64,000 bases of DNA from Mytilus californianus (Eukaryota > Mollusca > Bivalvia > Mytilida > Mytilidae): contig NW_026262593.1 of NCBI RefSeq assembly GCF_021869535.1, positions 74,094,822-74,158,821 on the forward strand, in the 5' to 3' direction. Position numbers and translations under genes: made by a program. Below are positions 35,495-46,875 of this stretch, in pieces; position 1 is the first letter of the stretch, and each line of letters opens with the position of its first letter. The notes below the pieces were generated by a model. That model was given only the letters and a program-made list of their open reading frames with translations, made no database searches and had not been told where the DNA came from.

Positions 35495-35889
35495 ATATAG
35501 AATATATCATAGAAACAATTTAACAGACAATACCGATTCTTATCTAATTCTGCGTCCGCCATCTTGGGATGACCGTGAATCGAATCGAATGACGGTCACC
35601 ACCTTACCCCAGTGAATGGTGGTGATATAATGTGTTATGCATACTATGCAGTTTACGATAACTTTAAGATCACTTTTTCAGGAGGGTGAAAATTCTTAGT
35701 ATTTTTCTATCCACCATTTTTTTTCTTTTTTTTAAGGACATCCCCTATCTGGAGCATCACAGGTTATCTGTGTGATCAGAGCAACGAATTTAAAATACAA
35801 AAATTAACCAGGTTTTTTAATCCGGGTCAGTGTAAAATATCCAACACTCATCATCAGATTCTAAAGACGGTTTACCGTTTTTTAAGGGG

Positions 35890-36209
35890 AAATATAGAAG
35901 TCTATAAAAAGGACCAACCAGCAAATTTACTATGTACCGGATCGTCTAGAATAGACGATACTGTGCAGATAAGGAAAAAAATATATAAGTCTAGAGATTT
36001 GCACAACGATACTAATATAAGATGGTATTATACGAAGAAGTTGTTAATAAATCGTGTTGACAAATATTTCGGCTTAACAAATAGCCTTCTTCGGTGTCAA
36101 TTATTTTAACAATACTGATAATATGTATAAAAATAGCTCAATAATACAGGTAAGTTTTGGTCTTCGTATAATACCATCTTATAGTAGTATCGTTGTGCAA
36201 ATCTCTAGA

Positions 36210-36225
<16 letters not shown>
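35890..36225. repeat. Foldback element with 57-bp arms
   Basis: Arms 35983-36039 and 36162-36218 are near-perfect reverse complements (ATATAAGTCTAGAGATTTGC). The core carries CGGCTTAACAAATAGCCTTC, shared with 23060-23375. An (AT)n run follows the right arm. Confidence 0.85.
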
Positions 36226-36248
<23 letters not shown>

Positions 36249-36783
36249 AATGAGCATGATATTTTATAGGTTATTTGAATTAAATAAATTTGCTGTCCTT
36301 CCCATAGCTTATCACCAAATCAGAAGCACAACTCCTTCAAAAAAAAAAAATTACAATGCGTATGATTTCTGGATAATAGTTTATACATAGACCTATAATT
36401 GTTCCAAGATTTTAATGTGCTTATTAAAATTATGTTCCTTATAAAGTTACTTTTCCTTTTTCTGTGTCAACAGATTATTTTACATTGATATTGCGGATTC
36501 CAAGACATTTAGGACCATTTTGTATTAAAACAAATAGTAATGTCATTTGCAACTTTTTAACTTTCAAGGTCCTAAACTGCCGAAACCAGAGGCTCTTTAT
36601 GGCAAATTTTAGAACTGTAACAATGATTTTGTGCAATAACCTTTTTTTTTTACCTGAGTAATCAGATTGTTAAAAGAGTTAACAGAAAGGTATTCGGTGA
36701 AGCTTTTTGAAATTTTCTAAACCATGACTAACAGTTTGCCTTACAGTGACTTTGTGGGGCTCATCAGAGGATTGTTATTAAAA

Positions 36784-37460
36784 AATTGAAAACAACACGT
36801 TTAATAATTGCATGCGTCCGAAGCGCTTTTCTGGATTTACCTTCATCAGAATTTGAAATCCGAGGGATGTATAAGTACCGAAACAGTTGAAGAGCTTCAT
36901 GACAAAAATACCTAAAACAAATAGCCAAATCCATCTAAGGTCAACTTTGCCTGAGGGAGTTAAAACCTTAGTTTCTTTATAATTTCAAAATTTATAAACG
37001 GGCAATTTTAGAAAAGTTTTGTTATAAATCATGTCAGTACCGAAGTACTGACTACTGAGCTGATGATACCCTCGGGGACTGATAGTCCACCAGCAGAGGT
37101 ATCGACCCAGTGATGTACAAAATTGAAAACAACACGTTTAATAATTTCATGCGTCCGAAGCGCTTTTCTGGATTTACCTTCATCAGGAACGCTCAAAGCC
37201 AAACATTTGAAATCCGAAGGATGTATAAGTACCGAAACAGTTGAAGAGCTATATGACAAAAATACCTAAAACAAATAGCCAAATCCATCTAAGGTCAATT
37301 TTGCCTGAGGGAGTTGAAACCTTAGTTTCTTTATAATTTCAAAATTTATAAACGGGCAATTTTAGAAAAGTTTGTTAAAAATCATGTCAGTACCGAAGTA
37401 CTGACTACTGAGCTGATGACACCCTCGGGGACTGATAGTCCACCAGCAGAGGTATCGACC
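36784..37460 (-). repeat. Tandem dimer with hammerhead-like motifs (retrozyme-like)
   Basis: Two head-to-tail units, 36784-37120 (337 bp) and 37121-37460, start AATTGAAAACAACACGTTTA and end near CAGCAGAGGTATCGACC. On the minus strand each unit carries a hammerhead-like core, complete only in the 37121 unit. A dimeric repeat of a few hundred bp with one ribozyme per unit is the architecture known for retrozymes and related small circular-RNA-producing repeats. Confidence 0.75.
37151..37192 (-). ncRNA. Hammerhead-like ribozyme motif
   Basis: Minus strand, in order: GCGUUC (37192-37187), CUGAUGA (37186-37180), a weak stem II AGGUAAAUCCA, GAAA (37168-37165), stem III AAG/CUU with cleavage triplet UUC ending at 37157, then GGACGC (37156-37151), which pairs with GCGUUC. 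The core and stems I and III fit. Stem II has only two G-C pairs and an A.A closing position, so activity may be poor. In the other unit (36814-36849) the stem I 5' strand is deleted. Confidence 0.55.
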
Positions 37461-37689
37461 TATTAAAGTTATCAATGACAATATCTGCCGACATTGTCTT
37501 GGATTTGTAAACCATCCAAGGATTTCAAGGACAGATCTTAAAATACAATTTCATCCTACATATCACGAGTTAATAAAACAACAAAAATGTTTAGTAAATT
37601 TACCAAGAAGTGTTATTTATAATTCTTATGCTAAGGAAAAAGTACTAAAAAAATAACTTGTATTTTTTGTCTTGGCTTTTTAGGTAAAA

Positions 37690-38400
37690 TGAAAATTGAG
37701 AATGGAAATGGGGAATGTGTCAAAGAGACAACAACCCGACCACAGAACAGACAACAGCAGAAGGCCACCAACAGGTCTTCAATGCAGCGAGAAATTCCCG
37801 CACCCGGAGGCGTCCTTCAGCTGGCCCCTAAACAAATATATATACTAGTTCAGTGATAATGAACGCCATACTAAACTCCAAATTGTACACAAGAAACTAA
37901 AATTAAAAATAATACAAGACTAACAAAGGCTAGAGGCTCCTGACTTGGGACAGGCGCAAAAATGCGGCGGGGTTAAACATGTTTATGAGATCTCAACCCT
38001 CCCCCTATACCTCTAGCCAATGTAGAAAAGTAAACGCATAACAATACGCACATTAAAATTCAGTTCAAGAGAAGTCCGAGTCTGATGTCAGAAGATGTAA
38101 CCAAAGAAAATAAACAAAATGACAATAATACATAAATAACAACAGACTACTAGCAGTTAACTGACATGCCAGCTCCAGACTTCAATTAAACTGATTGAAA
38201 GATTATGTCTTCATCATATGAATATCAGGCACAATCCTTCCCGTTAGGGGTTTAGTATCATACCATCATAACATATATGAGAAGAACATAACCCGTGTCA
38301 TGCCAACAACTGGTTTTTAAATAAATGTGTTTAGTGCCGATGCAAAGACCCTATAAGTGAATCAATATTAACGCCAAAATATGCAATCTTTAATGACCTG
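37690..38400. repeat. Long dispersed non-coding repeat
   Basis: The stretch from GAATGTGTCAAAGAGACAAC through TGCGGCGGGGTTAAACATG to GCCGATGCAAAGACCC resembles one of the commonest interspersed repeats of mussel genomes, by recall. It has no ORF. Confidence 0.5.
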
Positions 38401-38744
38401 ACATGTATTATTTAATCTATTACCCTATTACCATTTCTTAGAATTTTGCAAAAATCCTCCAACAATGACATGTGACATCAACTCATTGTTGGCAAACTGA
38501 CTGGCTGTATCCCTTGACCTGGCATGGCCATTTTGGTGCGAGATACTGCTTTTTATTGTCTTATGGTTTTTTTCAAAACTGTCCTCTGTATAATGCAGTA
38601 AGTGGCCATGTCTTTCCATGTCATCAGCCTTTGAAAGAGAGTAAAAAATTTGAAAATGTTAGTCTAATTAATACACACTTATAATACACACCATTCAAAC
38701 TATATAAACTGGGAATTATTTATGAAGTTGTAAATGAGACCCAC

Positions 38745-38962
38745 CATTTTTTCTTAAAATGTCCTGTACCAAGTCAGGAAAATGGCCATTGTTATATTAT
38801 AGTTCGTTTCTGTGTGTGTTGCATTCTAGTGTTGAGTTTCTGTTGTGTCGTTGTTCTCTTATATTTGATGTGTTTCCCTCAGTTTTAGTTTGTAACCCGG
38901 ATTTGTTTTTTCTCAATTGATTTATGAATTTCGAATAGCGGTATACTACTGTTGCCTTTTTT
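38745..38962 (+). repeat. 225-bp dispersed repeat, copy 2
   Basis: Near-identical to 35268-35494, starting after CCCACCATTTTTT as does copy 3. Confidence 0.9.
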
Positions 38963-39897
38963 AATCCTTTATTTATCTATGATGTCTTCCTCACTCTGAG
39001 TATATGGTGACCTGTAGAAAAATAAACTGACATTCTAGGGGATATATATACAGAATCTTACAAAGCAGATGGTTTTCTGCAATGTATAAGATATTTTGAC
39101 CTTGAATTAGTGATGTCACAGATAACTCCTCCATTCCTAAATATTATCAGTTCAACAAGACAAAAATGTAGTCATGCTTATAGTGCAATTGATGGTTGGT
39201 GGTTGATGGTAAATAGAAGCCAATGAATAAAAAATGTTAATTGAAAAATGCAATTGTTCTGCTAAGAATCATAAGGAAGAAAGACCTTTTTTCTGGAGGT
39301 TATTGATGTGTAAACTCGGTCGCTTACTCACAAACTTTACACAAAATTTCTGTAGTATAATAGTCTCAGATAGTAATAAAACATATGTATTACAAATGTT
39401 TTTTGTTTATTATTATTTTAGCATTAATTATTGTGTGGATTTAACTTCTTTTCATTAGTGAGGCAAGTTGGCAGGACTAAATTATTTATAGCCTTATAGG
39501 GTTTGTGATTTATTTTCGTTGGTGGGGTGAGTTGGCAGGCCTGAATTCAGCTGGAATTTACAACTTTTTAATAGCGGGGCCAGTTGGTAGAAACTGGTCC
39601 TGCTTTCAGTCCAATCGTTTGTAAATATTTAAATTTATCATGTTTATTGTGATTAATATGCTTTTTATATGGGCTGCTTTAATTGACAATAAAACAGTGT
39701 ACTCCATCTTTGAGGGAGATGTTCAAATCAGGGATTTTAATAGCATCACATTTAATACAAATGAATATCGTGACGCTTAAAGACCCTGGGGAGAACACTG
39801 TAAATAATTATTACGTGTTGTACGGCTTTTTCGTATTTATTTTTGAATGCCTTTCTTCAACTGGAAGGGGTAACAGCAAAAATCACAAATAGCCTTT

Positions 39898-40386
39898 CTA
39901 GACGTCATAATGATTTTGAACAGAATAACATATGCAATCAGAATGTAAACTTACAACTCGGTGGGTTTTAGAACTGTATAATGAAGTGAGGAGAAAGTGG
40001 GTTTTTGAATCGAATGGGAACCACTCTGTCTCTGTCTTGGTGTCGGAGCTTCGTTCCTCGTCGTACTCTTGTTCATCCTCGTCATCAACATCTACACCTT
40101 CTTCTTTAAAATCTTCATCGTACTGATCTTGACCGTTACTGGATTCATTTGGTAGTCTGAGGTCGCACCATCTACGATCATGTCAGTAGCGCTATCCGTG
40201 AAAAAATCATTCTCGTTATCTTCTCCCAACTTCAAAGTTGACTTGGTTTGAAAAATTCAGAACACGCTGGTGCCGATCAGATTCCAAATGCCGGTGATAA
40301 TTTGCACATTTCTTTGTCTCGTTACCACAACAGTCACATTTAAAGCTTTCCCGTGATTTAAATTTTGACATTCGATTGCGAGACAT
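39898..40386 (-). pseudogene. Single C2H2 zinc-finger acidic protein, copy A, frameshifted
   Basis: From ATG at 40386 it reads MSRNRMSKFKSRESFKCDCC, then GNETKKCANYHRHLESDRH. This is a C-x2-C-x12-H-x5-H finger of the U1/C2H2 type. One extra base near 40225 shifts the frame and ends the protein at 40216. Beyond it the Asp/Glu-rich region and a C-terminal part ending QNHYDV remain readable in other frames to 39898. Copy B lacks the shift. A palindromic TGACGTCA (40487-40494) lies about 100 bp upstream of the ATG in both copies. Confidence 0.6.
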
Positions 40387-40486
40387 GTCAGCAGCTTCAT
40401 TGACAACTATCAATATCGAAGAAACGCTTTTTGGTAATCAACGAAATCGCTGCTCTTTGAAACGTATACGCAACCCTGTTTATACG

Positions 40487-40494
40487 TGACGTCA
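40487..40494. promoter_or_regulatory. CRE/ATF-type palindrome TGACGTCA
   Basis: Perfect 8-bp cAMP-response element about 100 bp upstream of the zinc-finger ATG. The same site and distance are kept in the duplicated copy (50426-50433). A role as a promoter element is inferred only from position. Confidence 0.4.
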
Positions 40495-41210
40495 TAATGC
40501 AGACGACAGTAATGTCAAAATTATTACAGTTCTGTCAAAGACGCTAAAGATCAAACGAAGACAAAGACTCGATTTAAATGCCATGTTTCAGGTAAAAAAA
40601 AACACAATCATTGAGCATCATAAAACCAGACAGATAAAAAATCAATGAACTAGAAATATTACTGCAAATTCTACTTCTATTACGATTTTTAATTTTCTGG
40701 AAAAAAGGAATAACATAAATTTTGGTGAAAATTTATAAACAAGTGGAAACAGTTGTGGGTGAGGTTATACTGAAAAAAAAATGGATTCATCAAGAAGATA
40801 AGATATTTATTAGTTTAAAATCAGATTGATTTTATAAATACATGTCATCATGAGATAACACTAATAAACACTATGTTTGCAATCTTTACATATAAATATA
40901 CATGTAACATTTATAAAAAATAGAAAATAAAATAAAATGTGAATGATAATGTTATAATTGTGAAACCTGTTTTTTATAGCAAAAATCTGTTGAAGCAAAT
41001 TTATCTTCAATAAACTATGCTCTTATTGAAATAAATATATAAAATAACTGTTGTCCTATATAGAACCAATTTGATCCATTTTTTTTTACTCACATCCAAA
41101 CAGAATAGTGTGTCATTCCCTCCACAAAAATCAACTGATGATTAGCAAAACAATCTAAGGCTTGTACCATTTGATAGAGGTGGGGACGTAGGGGGCATTT
41201 TTTTTTTTTA

Positions 41211-42259
41211 GAAAAACAAGAGTGCACACGCTGAAATGTCTCGCCTTATGTACTAACCATTAATATTATGTTGATAGTCCTAATTAGAAAGCTCTACTAC
41301 AACTATTACATAAACTTAACATGATCCAAGAAAATGATGTCAAGGTCATATAAACCAAATGAGAAATACATGTACAGCTTACAATCCTTCCATACAACAA
41401 ATATAGTTGACCTATCGCAGTTTAAGAAAAACAGACCAAAACACATAAACTTAACACTGCGCAATGAACCTTGAAAATGAGGTTAAGCTCAAATAAAACC
41501 TGCTAGACTGACATGTACATCATAAAATATTTCCATACACCAAATATAGTTCACCTATTGCATATAGTATTAGAAAAAAAGCCCAAAACTCAAAAACTTA
41601 ACTTTGACCCATGAAAATGAGGTCACGGTCAGATGACACCTGCCAGTTGGACATGTACACCTTATAATCATTCCATACACCAAGTATAGTAGACCTATTG
41701 CATACAGTATAAGAAAAACAGACTAAAACACAAAAACTTAACTATAACCACTGAACCATGAAAATGAGGTCAAGGTCAGATGACACCTGCCAGTTGGACA
41801 TGTACACCTTACAATCCTTCCATACACCAAATATACTAGACCTATTGCTTGTAGTATCTGAGATATGGACTTGACCACGAAATCATAACCTTGTTCACTG
41901 ATCCATCAAATGAGGTCGAGGTCAAGTGAAAACTGTCTGACGAGCATGATGACCTTGCAAGGTACGCACGTACCAAATAAAGTTATCCTATTACTAGTAC
42001 TCATAATAAGAGAGAAATTAACATTACAAAAAATCCTAACTTTTTTTCAAGTAGTCACTGAACCATGAAAATGAGGTCAAGGACAATGGACATGTGACAG
42101 ACGGACACTTCGTAATATAAGGCATCTATATACAAAGTATGAAGCATCCAGGTATTCCACCTTCTAAAATTCAAATCTTTTAAGAAGTTAGCTAACGCCG
42201 CCTCGCCGCCGCCGCCGGATCACTATCCCTATGTCGAGCGTCGCAGGCTCGACAAAAAA
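41211..42259 (+). repeat. Dispersed element with six internal units of about 145 bp
   Basis: Starts AACAAGAGTGCACACGC and ends GTCGAGCGTCGCAGGCTCGA. Inside, the block GAAAATGAGGTCAAGGTCA recurs at about 41333, 41478, 41617, 41762, 41908 and 42069, each followed by GGACATGTACA..TTACAATC-type sequence. No ORF. A degraded reverse copy is at 3300-3830. Confidence 0.85.
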
Positions 42260-42504
42260 CAAAACAATCTGGCCATTATTTTATTAACCAAAAAAAAAAA
42301 AAAAATAGTCTATTTTGTCTTATCAACATCTTCCCTATATGTTTTTCTTTTCAATGTTACTGAATTCAATCCATTAAGAGGAATTTACAAGATCTATGGA
42401 CAGACATACAGGGTGGTTCATATATAAAACCCAAACTTGGTGGGGGACAGAAAAACCTTCATGTTTTTTATTTTAAATATACTGTGTAATAAACTCCCAA
42501 GTAC

Positions 42505-43184
42505 TCGCAAAGCGGTTTGTGTTCGTACCGGCAGACAAAGCAGCAAATAATGTAGTGGTGGTGTGACGCATATACTACACGGAAGTTCTCCAAAACGAAA
42601 TTACAAATTCATCTACATTCAGGTCCGTACGCTTCACAGAGAGTCAAATTGTAAACAAGCATATCACTGCCACTACCCAGCTTAAGGCCTCTTCCGAACA
42701 TTTGAAAGTCTCTACTATGTACTGGTTACCTAAATTGCACAAAAAACCATTTAAATTCCGTTTCATCTCCGCATCTAGTAAGTGTTCTACTACTAATCTA
42801 TCAGTGCTTCTAACTACCTCCCTTACTAATATCAAAGAACTTGTTATTAACTTTTGTAATAAAGCTTATGAAAATAATGGTATTAATTATTTTTGGAGTG
42901 TTAAAAATTCTTTAGAGGTTTTAGATAAAATTCATGCTTTTGATGGTCCTTTTAATTCTGTTGACAGTTATGATTTTTCTACTCTCTATACTACACTTCC
43001 ACACAATCTTATCAAGAAAAAGTTTTCATATTTAATTAAATGGTCTTTTGAAAAATCGCATTACAAATTTATTTGCTGTAACTCGTTTAAAGCCTTTTTC
43101 TGTAACGAAAAAGGAAAGTATGCAAGATACACTTACTGGAAATGTGAAGATATGATTGAAGCTTTAAATTTTCTCCTGGACAAC
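42505..43184 (+). pseudogene. Penelope-like reverse transcriptase element, 5' part, cut by a LINE
   Basis: Reads KRFVFVPADKAANNVVVV, then TGA (42564-42566), then continues in frame through YWLPKLHKKPFKFRFISASS, a Penelope-style RT start, and YDFSTLYTTLPHNLI, which holds the first catalytic Asp region. It ends with EALNFLLDN. The frame is cut exactly at the LINE insertion and resumes at 47115. The single-ORF RT lacks a LINE endonuclease and is closest in style to Penelope-like elements, but the exact clade is uncertain. The upstream part of the element is missing. Apart from the TGA the frame was intact when the LINE landed. Confidence 0.75.
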
Positions 43185-43329
43185 CCCCCGGTGGATCGCT
43201 ATCCTTGCCGTGGTCGGGGGGCTTGCGTGTCTCAGTGACCCCAAAAGCTATGCCAGCTGGAGCTTCGTCTCCTGGAAGGGTTACCCATGCTGGACAGGTC
43301 GAAGGGTAGAGACCAGACTAAAGTGATCC
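43184..43329 (+). ncRNA. HDV-like ribozyme fold at the LINE 5' end, copy 1
   Basis: Same fold as copy 2 (52110-52255): P1 CCCCCCG/CGGGGGG, P2 GGAUCGCU/AGUGAUCC (43322-43329), P4 GUCUC/GAGAC and a J4/2-like CUAA. Coincides with the element boundary. Confidence 0.55.
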
Positions 43330-43932
43330 GAACATCGTACGAGTTGCCCGATGTTTTGAATAAAATAGGCTCTCCAACCCGTTGGCCGTGGGTTGCTACC
43401 CGTGTCGGTGGTTGACGAGATCCTTGCGGATGAGGGCTGTAGTCAGACTCCTTACGGTCAGAAAATACCCGGACGGACGAGACTATAGTTCAATAAGCTG
43501 CTTTGGTTCTGATATCATCTAAACGGGAGGTCGGATGGACCCGGTTCGATCAATCGGCTGGTCATGTCGAGCCCTTCAGTTAATCCTCAACAATAAGCTT
43601 TCTTGTAACAATTTTCATTATTTACACATGTATTTAAATTAAGCTATTTATATTTCGGATAACTGAAGAAGGCGATGGCTCATGGGCCAATCAAGTGGTA
43701 CGCTTTCTATTTCGCTTGATGGATACGCTCTGCTTGAGTATACTATTCTTGGAACATCTGGTGCTTTCCGCAGTGGATCTTGGGTGCTAATTTTGGGGAC
43801 AGGCTGCATTATACTTGCAGCTTGCTTTCAGCATTAGCGCTTGACCCCGGCTCGCCACGGAAACACAGCATCGCCCTTGTAGGCACTCCGAGGTGGGTGG
43901 ATGGCAAGGATAGTGAATCTTTCTCCTTTCGT

Positions 43933-45453
43933 ATGGCAAACAAAAACCAAACTTCTCAATTAGCTTCAACAAAAAAAAGAAAATGTGATGACTCTGCGCC
44001 CTGTCAGGAAGATGATAGTTGGCCCCGATTTATTGTGATTAAAGGAACAGATGAAAAACCAGTTTCAAAAATATCTCCTTTTGTAATTCATAAACAAATT
44101 CAAAGCATTGCTGGTACAGTTAAAAAAGTTTCAAAAATGAGATCAGGGAATTTGTTGGTTGAATGTTCCAACAAAAGTCAATCAACAAATTTGCTGACCA
44201 TGACAAAAATTACAGACTTTTCTGTTTCTGTCTCTCCTCACAATAGTTTGAACAGTTGCAAAGGAATCATTCGAGACAGAAGTCAATATCTGGGTGATCT
44301 TACCGTGGAAGAAATTAGTGATGAATTAACAAACCAAGGTGTATCTGATGTTGTTAGATTTCAAATAAAAAAGAATGGAAATATAACCAAATTAAATACA
44401 TATCTTTTGACCTTTAATACTCCAACTCCTCCCTCATCTATTACTTTAGGTTGCTTCGGAATCAGAGTTGACAGATTCATCCCTAACCCAATTCGATGCT
44501 TCACCTGTCAAAAGTTTGGTCATGGAACCAAACAATGTCGTGGTACGCAGAGATGTTTCAAGTGTTCTGGCGAAGGACACGAGGGAACAACCTGTAGCAA
44601 TGAATCTTCAAAATGCGTAAACTGTGGTGAATCCCATTTTTCATCATCTAGGGACTGCCCTGTTTACCTGAAAGAAAAAAATATTATTAAAATAAAAACA
44701 GAAAGAAACATCAGTTACCCAGAAGCTAAACAGATAGCTTCTGTTTCGAGTGATCCTCTAGTTTCGAACAAACCATCGTACGCCAGCAAAGTTGGCCGCT
44801 CTTTCAGTCATGAGAATACACAAACTCGCATGACGTGGCCAATTGATGCTGAAACTTTTACAATGTTGCCTGTTCAATTAGAAACTTCCGATAAATTAAT
44901 TATTCCAAGAAAATCAAAGCCTTCTAAAACCAGTACTCAGTCAACTCAATCTTCCTTACAGATCTCAATGTCATCATCTAAAAAAAATGAAAAAAAGAAA
45001 TCAGATAAAAAAGATGCAGTTAAATCAGACAGTTGGGGCGGTGAATCTGTCTGGGATCTTCCCAGTGACATAGATGATTCTTCCATCTCAAATAGTCTTC
45101 CTTCATCTGCATCTAAAAAGTTATCTTCTACACCCAGTGCAAAGTCTACTAGAGCCCCGTCTCCTCTTCGTTCTCCAGAAAAGAAGGATGTCCAAAAGAA
45201 GCCAGTAAATACATCCTCTCAGAAGTCTTCTGATTCGAGGTCGCGGGGTAGGGGTCGAGGCGGAGTAAAAGCAGCCGCGTGTGGTCCTGGAGATCGACGA
45301 CTCTCCTCACACAACAGATTTTCAACACTTATCGACGAAACTGAAATGGAAATCGAAAGTGTTCCGCCACCCGAAAGATCACAATCTCAGGGTGAGCGAA
45401 ATAAGAATGCTGGCAAACTCGACAGCATTCGCGTTTCTATTTTCAAATCATGA
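43933..45453 (+). CDS. LINE ORF1 protein (gag-like, CCHC zinc knuckles), copy 1
   Basis: The 506-codon frame from ATG (MANKNQTSQLASTKKRKCDD) is intact. An N-terminal RNA-binding-like region (WPRFIVIKGTDEKPVSK..) precedes three zinc knuckles, CFTCQKFGHGTKQC, CFKCSGEGHEGTTC and CVNCGESHFSSSRDC, and then a long Ser/Lys/Pro-rich basic tail with an RGRGRGG stretch. ORF1 proteins of this type bind the LINE RNA as a particle component. The frame remains open about 51 codons upstream of the ATG to a TTG (43780), with conserved content. The stop overlaps the ORF2 start as ATGA (45450-45453), which suggests coupled termination-reinitiation. Confidence 0.85.
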   Translation: MANKNQTSQLASTKKRKCDDSAPCQEDDSWPRFIVIKGTDEKPVSKISPFVIHKQIQSIAGTVKKVSKMRSGNLLVECSNKSQSTNLLTMTKITDFSVSVSPHNSLNSCKGIIRDRSQYLGDLTVEEISDELTNQGVSDVVRFQIKKNGNITKLNTYLLTFNTPTPPSSITLGCFGIRVDRFIPNPIRCFTCQKFGHGTKQCRGTQRCFKCSGEGHEGTTCSNESSKCVNCGESHFSSSRDCPVYLKEKNIIKIKTERNISYPEAKQIASVSSDPLVSNKPSYASKVGRSFSHENTQTRMTWPIDAETFTMLPVQLETSDKLIIPRKSKPSKTSTQSTQSSLQISMSSSKKNEKKKSDKKDAVKSDSWGGESVWDLPSDIDDSSISNSLPSSASKKLSSTPSAKSTRAPSPLRSPEKKDVQKKPVNTSSQKSSDSRSRGRGRGGVKAAACGPGDRRLSSHNRFSTLIDETEMEIESVPPPERSQSQGERNKNAGKLDSIRVSIFKS

Positions 45454-46875
45454 TTAATATCATCCAATGGAATTGCCGAGGTCTTAAAATAAATCTTCTC
45501 GAGTTAACGCTTCTAGTTCAGTCATTTTTACCTTCTGCATTTTGTCTTCAAGAAACTCATTTAAAAGAAAGTGACAATGTATCTTTAAAAGGATACAACA
45601 TGTATAGCACATTTTCTAAGGTAGATGAACGTGCTGCAGGCGGATCATCCATTTTTGTGAAGGACAACGTCATTCATAGCACAGTCCAACTCACCACGGA
45701 TCTGCAGGCAGTTGCAATTCGTTTATCATTAGATAAAACAATTACATTATGTTCTATATATATTCAACCCAATTCAATTATAGATAAAGCTAAACTCAAA
45801 AACCTCACTGATCAATTACCCTCATTTTAATCCAATTTATGAAGATATTTTTGCAAAACATGAAAATAAAATTCCTCCGTTAGGTATACGTTTAAAACCA
45901 CATTTAGCTTCTTTTGATTTAAAATCTGTTGCTCAAGTTGAAACTTGCAAATGTCCTCCATGGGAACTTCCCAAACCAAAAATGATATTTGATCTCCGTG
46001 AACACAATAAAAATAAAACAAATCCTCTTTTAATTCAGCAACACTATGCTGAAATCAAAGCCAATTATTCAGATTTTTCAACTGTCTATACTGATGGATC
46101 AAAAGATGGTGACAGAGTTGCATCTGCTGCTGTCTTCAGGGACAGAGCTGCAACTCTCCGTTTGCCGTCTGATGCATCGATCTTTACTGCTGAAGCAGAA
46201 GCAATAATTTTGGCTTTGAAATTTATTGCTTCTTCAGATAAATCCAAATTTATTATATGTTCTGATTCACTTTCATGCTTACAAGCTATACAAAATACTA
46301 AAATTAAAAACCCAGTAATTCTCAAAATTTTATATGTAATGAGGAATTTAAAAATTCTTCGTAAAGAAATATTATTTCTATGGGTGCCGAGTCATGTTGG
46401 AATCCTTGGAAACAAAGCTGTAGACCTTGAGGCAAAGAATGCCCTGGGTGACCCTTTATCTAACTGTGATATACCATATACCGATTTTAAATCTAATATT
46501 AGAGAATATGTTTTTAATATATTGAAAAATGAATGGAGTAAAAAAGATGATAATAAATTACATGAAATTAAACCTAATTTAGGTAAACCTTTCAATAATG
46601 TTATGTGCAGAAAAGATCAGTGTGTTATTTCTAGATGTCGTATTGGTCATACTAGAATAACACACGAATATCTTTTAAAAAATGAAGTAGAACCACAATG
46701 TATACCTTGTAACTGCAAGTATACTATAAAACATGTTTTAATCAATTGTATTGACTTTGCTGATATTCGTAAGAAGCATTTCAATGTTAATAATATGTAT
46801 GATTTATTAAATAATGTTCCATTTACAAATATTGTTTCATTCTTAAAAGAAGTTGGAATATATTCTAAAATATAA
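45450..46875 (+). pseudogene. LINE ORF2 remnant: endonuclease start fused to RNase H, copy 1
   Basis: Starts MINIIQWNCRG...CLQETHLKE, the APE-type endonuclease N-terminus. It is cut at 45826 (LPS) by a deletion that joins it out of frame to the region after the RT. From 45982 a 297-codon frame contains RNase H with VYTDGSKDG, AEAEAIILAL, CSDSLSCLQAI and WVPSHVGILGNKAVDLEAK, so all four acidic positions are kept. A C-terminal cysteine region (CIPCNCKYTIKHVLINC) follows. No RT is present, so the copy cannot be autonomous. Confidence 0.85.

Larger units (their letters stand above)
33617..35565. repeat. Large imperfect inverted repeat with nested insertions
   Basis: The left arm, 33617-33915, reads from GATGGCGGACGCA.AATTAG to AATGTTGAGTTTGTT. 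It recurs in reverse complement from 35565 back to 35058. The right arm is split by a 225-bp repeat (35268-35494), and the spacer holds the element at 34036-34450. The arms have diverged by substitutions and small indels. Confidence 0.8.
39569..41005. repeat. Segmental duplication, copy A (1.4 kb)
   Basis: Collinear and highly similar to 49499-50914 from AATAGCGGGGCCAGTTGG to AAAATCTGTTGAA. Small indels distinguish them. Copy A includes about 60 bp near 39600-39655 missing from copy B. It contains a zinc-finger gene copy on the minus strand. Confidence 0.9.

Noticed and set aside
41211..42259. CRISPR-like array from the regular 145-bp units
   Set aside because: The units are diverged tandem repeats without unique spacers, in animal DNA.
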